NCBI GenBank assembly: GCA_030374805.1
Contig: JARGSG010000084.1
Span: forward strand, 297,436-361,435
From: Gracilaria gracilis
Lineage: Eukaryota; Rhodophyta; Florideophyceae; Gracilariales; Gracilariaceae
Reading direction: 5' to 3'
Length of the DNA stretch: 64,000 nucleotides
Part shown: one piece after another, positions 46,001 through 58,500 of the stretch
How the letters are laid out: each line of letters starts with the position of its first letter
How positions within the stretch are numbered: position 1 is the stretch's first letter
Notes under the pieces: generated by a model
The model's database searches: none
Seen by the model: the letters and a program-made list of their open reading frames with translations, nothing else
Told to the model about the DNA's origin: nothing
Made by a program: the position numbers and the translations under genes

Positions 46001-48270
46001 ATAATTCCCATACTACGGACAGACAATCCTTCTCCGTTCAACGAACGGGACCAGTATCAAATTGGCTTGCGCTCCCCCTCTGGGGTGGTTTGAAACAAGG
46101 CACAGCCTACCTGGTAGTCACTAGAATCCGCGTCCATGGTATATAAAAGTCCCGGTTTCGTTAGTGACAACACTGGTGTGGTGGTTACAGCCTCTTTGAG
46201 AGAGTTAAAGGCTTCCGTCTGAGTAGACGTAAATAGGTCTAGCTTAGGCGGTTGGAACTTCCCCAGAAGCGCGTTGAGGGGTGCCGCAATGTCCGCGAGG
46301 TTGGGAATAAACCGTTTATACACGTTGACCAATCCTAGGAACAATCTCAGTTCGGTCTGGGTAGTCGGTTCCGTGGCCTGTTTCAGCGACTTCACACGAG
46401 CTTCCTCGATCATGACACGTCCTGGACGGATGAGATGACCGAGATATTTGACAATATCCGTAAAGAATTCGCATTTCCGCAGCTTGAGTGTCACTTTGGC
46501 ATCCCGTAACGTGGCAATTATATCTCTCACATGTGTGAGGTGGTCATCCAGATTATCTGAAAATACGATGATGTCGTCAAGGTAGACGAGACAAGTTCGC
46601 CACTTGAAGCGGGCCAGTAGGATATCAGTAGCACGCCGAAAAGTAGCGGGGTACTTGGTTAAACCAAAGGGCATCCGTTTAAAACGGTAGAGGCCGGAAT
46701 GGCAGACAAACGCTGTCTTGTCCTGATCCTGTTTCCTCACTGGTGGTATCCCCAATTAACATCCAATGCCGTGAATACGGTAGCAATTCCGAGAGAATCG
46801 ATGTATTCATCCATAGGTGGGATGGGGTACCGTCCTTGACGGTAACAGCGTTCAGACGACGATAGTCGATGCAAAAATGCCAGGAACCGTCCGATTTCGA
46901 AGCCAGCACCACTGGTGATGCCCACGGCGAATGTGCCGGTTTAATAACTCCGGCACAGAGCATCTTGTCCATCTGAAATTGATCTTCTTCTCTGGCTTTG
47001 GGCCCTGCCCTGTACAGATGTTGGGCTACCCGCCGAGAGTTCGAAAGGAGATCAATCCGGTGTTCCGTGGTAGTTATCTCTCCGAAAGAACCATCCCACA
47101 TTATGGTGAATTCACGAAGCATATCACGCAGTCTTTCGCGGTGTGTCTCCGGGACATGTCCAAGGTCGATTTCTTCCAATTTCTTTACTGGGTTTGATTA
47201 GTCGTAACTCAGCGGAACACGTGTCTTCTCTCTCTTAGAAGGAGACTGACCCGAAGGACCCGGCGTCGGAGGCGATTGAGGTACAGACTCCTCCCCCTCC
47301 TGAGAGTGAACGATTCCGAGCACATCGGCAGCAGTCATCTTTGTAGGTACCAACGCAGTTAGATGCGGCATAACCAAGCCAATTACTTGGTTCTCTACCA
47401 TATTCTGGGTTGTGTTGCAAATATTGGCTATCAACACGTTAAACGGATTAAGCTGTTCCACTTGGGCGACTCCGTTAGCAATGGCGAGGGTGTATTTGTC
47501 ATACAACGACGGCAATGGCTGGACGATTCGTAAGCCGTGTTGACGGGAATTCACCTTTACCCAGACTTGAGCGTCGGAAGGCACGATGTCGCGGAGGCTA
47601 CACGAAGCTTTGTAGATTCCCAAGAATTCGGTGGTGCTTCCTGCGCCGCAAGTCGAAGTACATGCTTCTTGGAGGCATGCCTCAAAGAGCGACGAACAAT
47701 CGGCACGGACGAGCCATCTTCCATCTCAACACGTCTCTGGCGGGGCCTAATGGCATCGACGAAGCGGTCACGAAAGTCACAACCCAAAATGACTGGGGCG
47801 GCCAGGGACCGACAAATGACAAATTCGAGCCTCACCACGCATGAACCTAAGCGGATTACCAACTCGATGTACCCAATTGTTGACAACGGTTTGTTATTCG
47901 CGTCAGCGACGTCAGGAATGTCGCCAGGGCGAATATGGGACCGCAAGTCGGGTGGCAAAGCTGTCTCAACGATGAAGTTCGGACGTGCGCCTGTTTCTAA
48001 GGCAGAAAGATAACGCACGATGAATTGGAGTGAAAGGCCAAGGTCAGCCAACACCTTGTAATTGCGCTTGGTCATCACCACAACTCTCTCCGGGAACCGG
48101 TTGTTTCTGACCCAATTCCACAGTCGACGAAGAACGATAAGGTACTCTGAGTTCAACTCCCCGACGGCCTGTTTTCTCGGGAGAATTCGGACCTGGGAGC
48201 GAGGCATGGACGCCTCGGGCGCCTTCAGGCTCAACTCTGAGGGCGCCTCTCCAAGAGAGGAGACTCCCAT
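43059..48270 (-). pseudogene. pol: pol of chromovirus 2: protease to chromodomain
   Basis: From right to left: protease with SALETGARPNF (about 47,985-48,015; the catalytic Asp of DTGA is Glu) and VILGCDFRDRFV; RT with FCIDYRRLNAV, FTALDVNWGYHQ and YLDD (46,573-46,584), then YLGHLIRPGRV; RNase H with TMDADSSDYQVG and a remnant of the thumb near 45,900; integrase with HLSNYAKLSGHVRGRK and a Cys pair, FAAIDILGPF, and TTTYHPHCNRQAGRSNQ; a long linker; and a chromodomain, EFVVDPIMKHSY to YLVRWYGYG (about 43,110-43,260). In the integrase the usual Glu of QVERFN is Gly. Frameshifts occur near 46,740 and 45,900-46,050, and stops near 45,300. The chromodomain may direct integration to marked chromatin. 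Dead copy. Confidence 0.88.
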
Positions 48271-48272
48271 AG

Positions 48273-49700
48273 TTAGCTTTTCTGAGCAGATTCCGCCTGA
48301 GGCGTGTGCTCAGTGTTCCGAACCATTGATAGCTGGATACCAGTGGCGGAAGCGTCCGTAGTAGCGGTTGGATTTCCCTCGAGAGGGGCACGCGGGTGAG
48401 AGTTCACCATGTTCTGGGCAATCGGAGCCGCCTTTGTGCGTGGAATATCCACCTTCACTCGGATGTACGATGCCATCGGAACGGAAGCCTTCTCCTCAGG
48501 TGAGAGGTATTCGTAGTTGGCAATGACTTGTGCCCATTCACGTATGGTTAAAACGCACTGCGGTGGAGTATGCCCTCGCGTATAGCAGAGGTGACAGATC
48601 AATCCAACGATGGCATTGGCTTTCCGAGTATTCGATAATCGCACCGCTGGGCGGGAAGCTTGCCAGCCAGGTCGTGAGGACCGGGGTCCACCCTTCTCAT
48701 AGGATGGTCAAAACGGTCAAACTCAATTCAAATCTGCATACAGCAGTGTATTGTCTGGAGCAGTCTCAACCGAGGCTTCCGTGGTTGAGGGAAGCTCCGT
48801 ATTTGGGACTGAAAGCACGTCAGTACGGGCAAATTGCACCTGGTCATACTTCTTATTGGAGTGTCCCTAAACCAGCATTGACGCCCACGGGGTTTTCGGT
48901 TCCGACATTAACGCTTTAGCCTGCTTCAACCGACTACCCGACACTCGTGCGCGTAACGCATCGCCTTCGGTACGTGCATACTGCACCGGTTCAGAGTACG
49001 TGATCTTACGGTTCTCTTCAAGGCAGTGGGCCACTATGGGTCCGTAAAGTCGGGTATAGTCTAACAAAGAACATAATAGAACGCTCTTGAGCGGAATAAA
49101 CATTGCCATAGTGGTGGAAGGCCTTGTTCAGGGGCACCGATTAATCGGTTTCAGTTTCGCCGGGGCGTTGTTTGGTGTCTCTCAGAGCGAGGATTGCCTA
49201 CTGGATAGCGTTCCTAGTGGCATAGAACCTCAGTAGGTATTGAACTGCTTCAGGCCAGCGAGTGACCCCTCCTTCAGAGGAGCGCGGTGAATCTCTTACA
49301 CAGTTGTACTGATCTTCGGCAAGTCCGTGTAGAAAGTAGGGCAGCGCGACAAACGCCTGTTCTTCAGTTATCCCAAGGATTCCGGCTTCCGCTACAAAGC
49401 GTGATAGATATCCAACACTAAGATGGGGTCAGCACCTGTAAACAGTGGATTACGGAGCGAAAGTTGCGTATGTTTGATACAGTCTTGGACCTTCCCCGTC
49501 CCTCGGGGAGTTCTATCCAATAAAGAATCCTCCAAACGGTAATACTGGTATGACAACAGCTTCTTGTATAGCAGATTGGTAGGCTTCCACTCTTTTAATC
49601 CAGAGTGCTTCCTTCCCTTCGAGCGGGCGCGTATCACACCTTGGGTGGATGATGAACACTTTGAGCGTGACGGATGCTCACGATGGGCTTCTTCTACCAA
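48273..49700 (-). pseudogene. gag: gag of chromovirus 2, decayed
   Basis: Read leftward: LRNPLFTGADPILVLDIYHAL (stop), RFVAEAGILGITEEQAFVAL, YFLHGLAEDQYN, EAVQYLLRFYATRNAIQ, then a poor stretch and at 48,273-48,644 a CCHC knuckle CHLCYTRGHTPPQC. This is a Ty3/Gypsy capsid plus nucleocapsid layout. There are at least five in-frame stops, for example near 49,391, 49,200 and 49,145. The right limit is uncertain. Confidence 0.7.
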
Positions 49701-52064
49701 CGTGTCGGATGAGTTGGACCTTGGTTCTCTTTTTTATACTGCTCGTGTACGACGAAATGCAGTTTAAACCCATTGAAACGCGTTCCGAGGGGTTCCTGCA
49801 CAAGGACAACGACCATCGCTTGCTACCGAGCAACAGGCAAACTCTTCTGGAAGACGAGGTCCAACCGTGGGCATAGAATCTTCCGGAGGACATTGATGTG
49901 GTCCTCCGAACGCTTGCAAAAGAGTTCATTTCTGAGCTGAACAAGGTTGTTGTGAACGAGCAGTTGTACACAATATCAGAACCTGGACGATGGGCCGTTC
50001 TAAAGACGTTTCACAAGGACCCGTCAAGAGCGTTTGCTCAGAGATTTGATTGTTTCTCTAACTCGCTTATGTCCTCCATCTTGGAGACAATGAGCGTTTT
50101 GAAAATCAAAGAAACACTTAGGGTCCCTGATATACCTCTCACGCCGATATCGAAACCGGAGCCTGCCATCAAAATTCATGACGATGACGATGAGCAGTTG
50201 AAAAGAAGGAATCCTTCGGAGGGGAAACAAGGAGGGGATGGAGATGGCGGAAGTGGAATGGGTGTAGTTGGTGAGAGTGGGAAAGAAGATGTTGGTGAAC
50301 AGTCGTCCGCCGCTGAAAAACAGCCTTCTCCTGCCCTTTCCTCGTTAGACGATAGAATGGCATTCCAACGTTGTGAAGTGGAGATGAAGAAATGCTTTCG
50401 AATGTATAATTGCGGGTTCCAGGATATGGTGGAAACGGACGAGACTCTGCGAAACAACGGAGTCTCTATATTGAAGAAAGTTCAACTGGTTCTTATGGAC
50501 CCACCATACGACATAAGGGCCGATAAGAACCGGGAGAACAGTTAGTACGAAATGCTGAGCGCTGAGCATAAGAAGAAGGCGGCAAAGCTTATATCAATGC
50601 TGCTACGTCCGGGGGGTCATTTCGTTATCTTCTGTGCATTGGAACAGGTGAACCAGTGTACGAGAGTGCTTTCCCTTATTGTAGCAAAAGACGAGCAAGG
50701 GGTTCCGAGGCGATCGTTTTTTGTGGACCAGGTCCTAATTCATTTTATACGGTCGCAAGGCAACCCCATGCCAAACCCGGGACGCAGGTTCTGCTTTTTG
50801 TTCCCTGCCATGGAGTATGCAATACATGGTGTTTGAAGTGGTTTCGCTTATACACAGCAGCATGTGATGGTGAACTATGAGAACTTGAACTACGTGCAGT
50901 CGAAGTATCCAGGGTAACACAGTGTTATTGACCAGGTACCGCCCATGTCCAATGGAGAGACTCTTCAATGGAAGAGAAGGAAGGAGTGTGGGGGCTACAT
51001 GTTGCAAAAGGTGAGGTCGGAACAAAAACCTCGCGCGTTGTTGAAGTAGCTGATCAGCAGATTTTCGCAGCCAGGTGATACAGTGGTAGACTTGTTTGGG
51101 GGAACTTTTTCGACTGCCATGGCATGCATGGAGTTACAACGTCATCGGAAGTTTATTGGTTGTGAGATGGACCCTGGCTGTTTTGCGCATGCTAGTCACG
51201 CGGCCATTGTCCAGTTCGCGATGTGCATGCGCGATAATGAGACGGACATTCAAATTACGCAGGAGGTCCGAAACTCTGTGAATCGCGTGATGGACTTATT
51301 ACCCAAGTAGAACGCTCGTCCTTCACGATCATGGAAGGCTCCATCCAGCCTCCCACAGTATCAAAAGTTCCCACCGTATATTGTAGACTCCTTGGAATCG
51401 ATGTGGCAGGAGAAGGGCATGGCCATGATCGGCAGGCGCAAAGCGCTGCATGAGTGGCCGAAAACCTTGCAAGGGAAGATGGGTCTCCTGGATTGGAACG
51501 CGATGTTGGCACTGGAGGCCACTATGTGTGGTTGTCGCATTGGGAAGTCGTCGATTCGTCACCATGACGCAAGAGTGGGAGTGTTTACCACGCGCCGTTT
51601 CATGAAGAACGAAGAGATATGTTTCTTTCACGGAACTCTAGTGTACCATTACTTACCGAAGAGGAAGGAGGTACACAAGAAGTATGGGGAAGGGTTGTTG
51701 GGAGCCACCGCCGCACGTTTTCGAACTTATGCGATGGAGGTGAGCTTGCGAGGCGAGGTATTCCGGACACTCCCGTGAAGGAGACGAGAAGTACCTACAA
51801 TCCCTTTATGGATTGTCCTCGCTGCATTCTCGTTGGGTGGAACAATTAACGACCAAAATATATATGGAAGGGGATAAAGATAGGGATGCAGTAGAGGATG
51901 GCTTGAAGCAGCGACGGACTGCCAATGTGGCGCTGAGTCGAACCCCAGGAACTGGGCGAACTCCACTTCAATTAAGAGAATACCGAATGCTTGCCGTCCG
52001 GGCACTTCGGGTTGTAGAAGTGGGAGAAGAGTTGTTTGCAGATTATAGAATGGAGTACAGATGA
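49649..52064 (+). pseudogene. DNA N6/N4-methyltransferase fused to a SET domain, nonsense-broken
   Basis: One frame runs from about 49,649 to 51,778. It shows an N-terminal helical region (KEFISELNKVVVNEQ), an acidic/Gly-rich linker, then LVLMDPPYDIR (DPPY, motif IV, 50,498-50,509), MLLRPGGHFVIFCALEQ, FPAMEYAI, and VVDLFGGTFSTAMACMELQ (motif I, 51,089 on) with KFIGCEMDP. DPPY before motif I is the beta-class order of N6-adenine or N4-cytosine DNA methyltransferases. After a linker a SET domain starts, RVGVFTTRRFMKNEEI (51,575 on), and, after a frameshift near 51,770-51,815, ends ALRVVEVGEELFADY (52,000-52,050). SET domains methylate histone lysines. Stops at 49,874, 50,543, 50,834, about 50,915, about 51,047, 51,308 and 51,776 break it. 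The asparagine-His core of SET (NHS/NHxCDPN) is not visible. It lies between chromovirus 2 and transposon B; whether it belongs to either is open. Confidence 0.75.
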
Positions 52065-52610
52065 GGTACGTCTTCGAATCCTATAGTAATCGACTAGAGC
52101 TCGATTGATTTATGACTTATAGAACCGAAAAGTGTACCGTAGTATATGTCAAAATCGAATTGTGTACATTTTATTACGCTTTCTCTCTAACTCTCGTGTT
52201 CCACAAAGGAGGACGAGAACTCCCCCAAGTGAGTGGGTGTCGTCCCTTTTATCATCCAGTGACGTGAACAAAATGGGGATAGGATTCGGGGGAGTGGGTT
52301 GACGTTCAAGTACATAGAATAGAAGATACGGAGTACATGTGATATCATGTGAAAGTGTAACAGTTTTTGGCGGTGAGGTTTCGTACAGGAAAGGAAATTT
52401 CCGTCCCAATTTTCGGAAAGTGATTCCGAAAAGTACTAAAACGGTGCGATATTTCTACCACACGTCGAGTGGAAGTGTGCGTTTCACGGGGGACCTGCGA
52501 TTACGTCGAGCGGCGAAGAAGCCTTACGGCGAGCGGCGAACAAGTCTTGCGGCGAGCGGCGACAACATCTAGAGCGCACCGCCGGGCGCATCGTCGTCGT
52601 CCTATTCCAT
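52065..52610. other. Non-coding gap left of the accessory gene
   Basis: No gene. The last 100 bases hold a three-unit tandem repeat (52,506-52,570). I looked here for the left terminal repeat of transposon B and did not find it. Confidence 0.5.
52506..52570. repeat. Tandem repeat, about 24-bp unit, three copies
   Basis: Units centred on CGAGCGGCGAASAAGYCTT follow each other just before the ATG at 52,611. Confidence 0.7.
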
Positions 52611-55313
52611 ATGGGGAAACGTAAAACGAGAAGTGCGAATGCGAATGCGAATGCGGAGGATGTAAGCGGGCGCGCGTCAAAAGGGCGAGCACATGCAGAG
52701 GTGGTAGGTCGGGGTGGCGAGGATGGCTTGGGTAGAACTACGCGTGCGCCTCGAAGCGGCGATTTGGAAAATGGCGAGGGCAGTATTGGGCGTAGTTTGC
52801 GCGCTCCTCGAAGCGGATTACGTGGGAAAGGTAGAAGGAACATGGAGAGACGTGATCGAGGCCGACCTTTGGAGCGAACTGAGCGAACCGAGCGAACCGA
52901 GCGCACCGAGCAAACAGAGCGAACCCAGCGAACGGTAGATTCTTTGGTAACACAAGCTACTCCGCTTTCACATGAGATGAAAAATGGAGGAGGGAAAAAC
53001 AGGAGAGGGATGGGAGGAAGTCAGGGGGATGATGCGTGGGGCGGAAGGGATAGAGGTGGGCTGCGAAGGGGCGATGACTCCACGCAGGTGGTAGAAGAAG
53101 GCGAGTGTGGAGGTGTCATAGAGAAAGAGAGGGAGTGTCGCAGGGGGGGGTAGGGGAGTGCGATAGCAAGAAGTACTAGTGGGATACTTAGCCGCGGTAT
53201 TCGAGGGAAGGAGGGAGAGAGAGTGGCTGGGGTTGGCGTTCGGGAGGGGAGGGGTCACGAAAGAGAAGTAGAAGGAGGCGTTCAGAAGGCGAGGAACGAG
53301 GGCATGGAGGTTGTGGTTGATGTTAGGAGGAATCGAATGGTGGGCAGAGAAAGAACTGGTGGACCGCGACACACTGCGATGCGGGAGGAAGAAGAAGTGG
53401 GGGGTATGAGGCATATGAAAGAGCATGGAAACGCAGAGGACAGTGGGAGGCGAATTGGGCGTGTGGGCGATGGAATGGGGAGCCACGCCAATGTGGAGAG
53501 GATGGAATGGCTTCGAAACAATTTGCCCGGGAGAGTTGTAGGACGTAGCAGTGGTGGATCAGTGATTGAAAATGTGAGAGACAATATACCAGTGGATGGG
53601 AGAGTATTCGAAGGAGAAGATGTCGTTATTGGAAACAGGCATAGAACTGGAGGGAACTTGGTAGAAACCGCGGTACGAATGCTTGAAGGAATACGTGTGA
53701 GGCATAATGCCGTTCGGATTGAGGACGATGTGCATGGAGCAGGAGTCGACGATTCTGGTGATCGTTGAGAGAGGAACGGAGCAAGGGAAATGGGAACTAC
53801 AGGAATAGCAGAAGGAGATGAAGAGAACTTACGCGTGTTGCCCAGGTCTGCACTAGTTGAGAGGGTGAATTCGTTGAAAGGGAAGCTGGGAAATATGAAG
53901 AAGGATCACTATACCATGATGGTGAGTTTGAAGCTCACGGAGAAAGAATTGGAACGGGTGAGAGAGGAGCTGAAGCAGCAAAATGTGTTGATTGAAAGTT
54001 TAAGGGAGGCTGTAAAGGGTAGAAAGCGAAGGGGGTGTGGCAAGGAAGTAAAGGGGTGTCGAAAACATGATGTAGAGGTGGCAGAATGTTTTTACGGATT
54101 TGCAAGGGCTGTATATGATAAAATTCTCCACTATGCGAAGTTGGAGGCGTCAGAACTCTGTTTTGACACGGTGAACATTGGTAGGAGCTGGAAGAACAGG
54201 AGTGAGAGGGTGGGAGAAAGTAGGGAGGGCAGCATGTTTGTGGTTGGGGAGAAGGAGATGGTACCTTGGTGCCCGTATCAAGTGGCATATGAGATGAGGG
54301 CGTATACGCCATCAACGGAGGGAGAAAGTGATGTGCTGTTGAAGTATGTGTTGGAGACGGAAATAATGGAAGATACTTGGGAGACGATACGAGAAGCGGG
54401 AAGGAAACAGGAGTGTGTGGATAATTCGAGTGCGGACAAGTGTCTGAGGCAGCGGATGAAGCAGACATTAAGCGATGTGATTGGGGTGCGGAAGCGGGCG
54501 GCTCGCTACAAACTATTCTCCATCCTTGGATATGATTTGATTGCGAAACGTGCGAAACCTACCGAGGGGACCGAGCTATAAAAAGAGCTAAATCAGCAGA
54601 TGGGGGGGGCGCGCGAGAAGCGGGTGGGAAGGGAGGAGGGCGGGGGGAATGAGTTGTGTGCGTGGAGAACGAGCCGGTTTGAAGATCTTGCGTATTCCGG
54701 GTCTCGTGCGGTTGGGCCACCATGGAAGGTGGATGATGAATATATGTACTTCAAGAATGGGATGGCGGTGGCAGTGTTGGAGGAGTATATGGGATACGCA
54801 GTGGATAGGCAAAGTAACGGTGAACGGCAGTATGTGGATGGGACAGTGATGCACCTTGCGAGACTTGACGCCTGGATTGCCTGTGAGGTGAAAACTATGA
54901 ACGAGGTTATGGGACGTGGAGGGCAAAGACAGCTTTAGTTCTCTACTTTGTATGGGAATTATCTACCTGGGGCTGTTGAAGGAATACTAAGGATAGCCTG
55001 GCAATCGCTACAGGAGGAGCATGCCGAGGAGTTAGAGAACGATGGGTTTCTGGATGGAGATCTGAGGTGTGTGTCGGGAAACTCTGGGAGACCTGCGGCA
55101 GTTGGGCTAGGGGTACCATCGCGGGAGAAGATATACCTAGCTGTGAGGGAAAAATATTTTATGGCAAAACTAAAACGGAGACTAGGTGCAGTTCTTGATT
55201 GTTACATAGCGGCCTGTCGACCGGAGAACGCGAGTTTCAGGCGGTTGGTGGCACACCAGGCGGAACGCTGGGAAGGGACAGGGTTTGATGGGAGGGAAGA
55301 GGCGTGCTACTAA
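52611..55313 (+). pseudogene. Accessory gene of transposon B, ~900 codons with four in-frame stops
   Basis: Starting at ATG 52,611 one frame can be followed to TAA at 55,311, interrupted only by TAG 53,151, TGA 53,766, TAA 54,579 and TAG 54,936, with no frameshift. The first part is Arg/Gly-rich, with repeated residues (NANANA; ERTERTERTEQTERTQRT, encoded by the minisatellite at 52,876). The middle (53,790 on) has a coiled coil, VERVNSLKGKLGNMKKD to EKELERVREELKQQNVLIE. Then comes a globular part with CFYGFARAVYDKILHYAKLE, LSDVIGVRKRAARYKLFSILGYD, EYMYFKNGMAVAVLEEYMG and REKYFMAKLKRRLGAVLD. I do not recognise the fold. The YKLFSILGYD-type part resembles C-terminal regions of proteins that accompany large DNA transposases, but that is a guess. 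It is tail to tail with the transposase at 55,522, 208 bases away. Confidence 0.6.
52876..52935 (+). repeat. Coding minisatellite, 9-bp unit GAGCGAACC
   Basis: About seven units encode a repeating Glu-Arg-Thr (some Glu-Gln-Thr) tract within the accessory gene. Confidence 0.8.
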
Positions 55314-55521
55314 GGGTAGGTTGAGGTGCAGTGAGGGGGGAAGGGGTGGAGGTATGTGTGGGATGGGGAAGAGATGCTTCTTCCTTCTCATGTCATGCGT
55401 ATCTTCACCCCTTCCAATTGATAGGAAGCGGGTTGAAATTTTTATGAAGCTGAAGCTAACAGGGAATAGAGGCTACGTGTTGGATGGGAAATAAGGCTTG
55501 GCGGTGGGGTCTCGATAGAAC

Positions 55522-58500
55522 CTATTGAGATAGAATCGGGGAAAGCGCCAGTGTAGACGAGAAGTGAAGAGAGGAGTGGGTAGTTCTGGCGGAGAACATG
55601 AACGGAGCCGAGGATGGAGGAAGAGGGGATGAGTCCATACCAAGGGTAAACGTTATCGGAAGTAGAGTGGGTAGAGATGGGAACTGGGTGGATAGTGTGG
55701 TTATGGTCGTCGTCTGTTGCCCATCGGAGGCAAACTCAGTTGAGGGTGAGATCGACGTCGTCGCTGGGTGGGACGAATTCCATGAACTGAACGAAGGCGA
55801 ACTCCTTGGGAGAAGAAGTTGAAGAACGAAGGGCGAAACGAAGAAGGGAGATGTGTTTGCAGACCCAGACGATGGATGTGGAGGGGGCGGAGGTCGAGCC
55901 GGCGGCGAAAACGTGGGAGAATTTGGGGACTTGGATGGACCGAAGGAGGGGGTGGAAAAAATTCGTTGAATGATGGGGACAGGAGGATCCTGGAGGATGA
56001 GCTCGCATCGTTCTGTGATGTAGTTGTCGAGTGTTGGGATGTAACCGCCGAAGACGTAAGCGGAGTTGACTATTGTGAGTCGAGCCTGACGGAGGGCGGG
56101 GGAGTTGTCAGTGAGTTGTAGGACTTCGAGAGAGAGAGTGATGAAGGATGGGAGGGCGCCTCTTCCGAGTTGTGCAAGAATGAATAGGGTATCGGGGGGG
56201 AAGAGGTCTTGAAGAGATTTGTGAGGGAGGTGAGGATTGGAGCGAATGAATTTGTGGGCAATGATTAGGTCAGCGAAGGAGGTGTGTTTGCCATCACGGA
56301 CGAAACCGAGTTCTCCGGATTGGAGGGGGGAAGCGAGGCCAGGGGAGGAGGAGGTTATGGAAGGGTTGGTGGACACGAGATTCCAGTCCTTCATGGCGTT
56401 CGAGTGGTGGATGGTACGAATGGTTTCTTGATGTACGGTGGACCTGCGCTTTGAGGTTTTGGAGTAGTGGGATTTGAAGAGGGTGTAAGCGTACTCGAAT
56501 ATGCCGGCGTCATTGAAGTGGAGGCCTTCGAAGCAGCGAATGTCCTCGAAAATGTGGTCGAGGAGGTGGTACTTGAGGGTTCCGAGGCTGGAAGTGTGGT
56601 GGGGGCCGAGAACGAGTACGGCTGTGCGCTTGAAGGAGCGGATCGGGTTGTGGAGGTCGGTGAGGCGGGCGTCGGTCTATTCGGTGAAGGTGTTGTATCG
56701 CATGGAGGCGAGGAGGAGGTCTGAGTACTTAGAGAAGACGGAAGTGATGGGAGCTGAGTCGACTTCGTAACAGCAACGGTCGAAGAAGGCACCGATGAAG
56801 GGAAAGACAATGTCGAGTGCGCGGTAGTCTTTTGCTTCGAGCATATCATGCAAGCCGTCGGTAGTAAAGAAACCGTTGAGAGTTTGGCCTTTGTCGGAAG
56901 TGGAGAAGTCGATGTGGAGTCCGTTTGCGGGGGAGTGCTTTTCGATGGCGGAGAGGATGGTGTTTTAATGTTTGAGGATGGAAGTGCGGACGGAGTTGAA
57001 GGGGCGACGGGACTTGGAGTAACGGGGGGTGGTGAAAAATGCTTCTGAGCGGAGTCTCTCGATGGCGGCGAGCTTGATGAGCTTGGAGACGCCGAGGTGG
57101 AAGTTGTGGAGTGGTTCGAAGGTGAAGATGTTCTAAGGGGAGAGGAGTGGGGTGATTTTCAGAAGAGGGTATGACTCGAAGAGAGAGGAGTGCTTTGCGA
57201 GGGAGAGAGAGTGGAGGGCTTCAAGGGCTTTTTCCTTTGTGTTGCGGGAGATTCTGGGCTTACGAGCAAGGAGAGCGTCTGATGATTGTTGGAGGAGAGT
57301 GGAGTGTGATTTGCGTGCGGCGAGGGTCTGGTGCTGAGTTCGGAGGGAATGGGATTGAATGTGTAGGGGGAGGTCTGTGCAGGAGACGGTGCATCTATGA
57401 CAAGGGTGTTGGGGGCGGGTTCCGTGAAAGATGGCGAGGATGTCTTTTGCTTCGGGGATGTCGGCGCAGTAGCTGGCGATGATTGAGTGAGAGTAACGGA
57501 GAACGCCATGGGCGTCACGGAAGGGGAAGCCGTTGAGAACGGAGGAGAGGAGAGGGCCGAGGAGGTTGGAGAGGGCGAGCTGAATGAGTTCCATTTTGTT
57601 GTGGCGGGGGATGTGAGAGGAGGTTTGAGGGATGGAGTCGTGGTCTTGGGAGGGGCTGGTTGGGAGGAAGGAGGTTGGCAAGTATCCGTGAAGGTTGAGG
57701 TGTTCGGTGATGCACTTGCGACGGAAGGCATGGGAGAAGTTGAGAAGGGTGATGTGAAGGGGGTAGGAGGGGATGGAAGAGGATTTGAGGGAGGTGGAGG
57801 ACTTGTCAAAGTAGATTTGGACCAAGCCGATGAATGAGTCGATACCGGTGGAGTCGGGGGTGTGCCAGATGCAGGAGTCGTTGGAGGAGTGCATGATTGC
57901 GGCTTTGAGGGCGGGGACTGCTTCTTTTCTGAGGGTGGAGGCCATGGGGTGGGCGAAAGCGGGAGAGCCGGAAGGTGTTGTGTGGAAGACGGGGTGGAAG
58001 AAGGTGTTGTGGAAGTGTGCGAGGGCGAGTTGTTGTTTGAGGACCTGGATGGGGTCCGTTCAGAAGATGGTGGTGGAGAAGAGCTGCTGTGGGTCGGAGA
58101 GGGTGGTGGGAGCGAAGCCGATGTTGCTGACTCGGTGTTGGAAGAGGTCTGTTTTAAGTGTGAGACACTGAGTGGCGGAGGAGACGGCGTTGTGGAAGGC
58201 GGATTTGGAGAAAGCGGGGTCGTGGAGGAGGGAGATGAGTTCGTCAGCCTTTCGGAGGCCGAGGGAGGAGGCGATTGAAGAGATGTGGAGGACTATGCGT
58301 TCAAGGTGGGGTTTGTTGAGAAGGGGGAAGGAAGGGGGAGGAGGGGGAGAAGGGGAGGGAGAGATGGAGCAGACGGGGGTCGTGGCGATGTGGTAGACGT
58401 CCTGGGTGTGGAGGGAGAGGGAGAGTTGCTGGTGGTGGTAGGAGTCGTCGTCTGCGATGGGGACGTTGTTGGAAGGGCGGTTTGTGGGAGGGGGAGGTGT

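Larger units (their letters stand above)
40894..49700 (-). mobile_element. Ty3/Gypsy chromovirus 2
   Basis: A minus-strand element with gag (right) and pol with chromodomain (left), followed by a plus-strand reading region to 40,894. I could not find a matching pair of LTRs, so both ends are approximate. The left limit is set by the abrupt end of the 850-bp repeat, the right by the last gag-like codons near 49,560-49,700. Confidence 0.65.

Noticed and set aside
53282-57945. Many Pro/Ser/Thr-rich or Gly/Glu-rich frames opposite and out of frame to the two genes of transposon B.
   Set aside because: They are shadows created by the strong purine/pyrimidine asymmetry; the true frames carry the conserved blocks.
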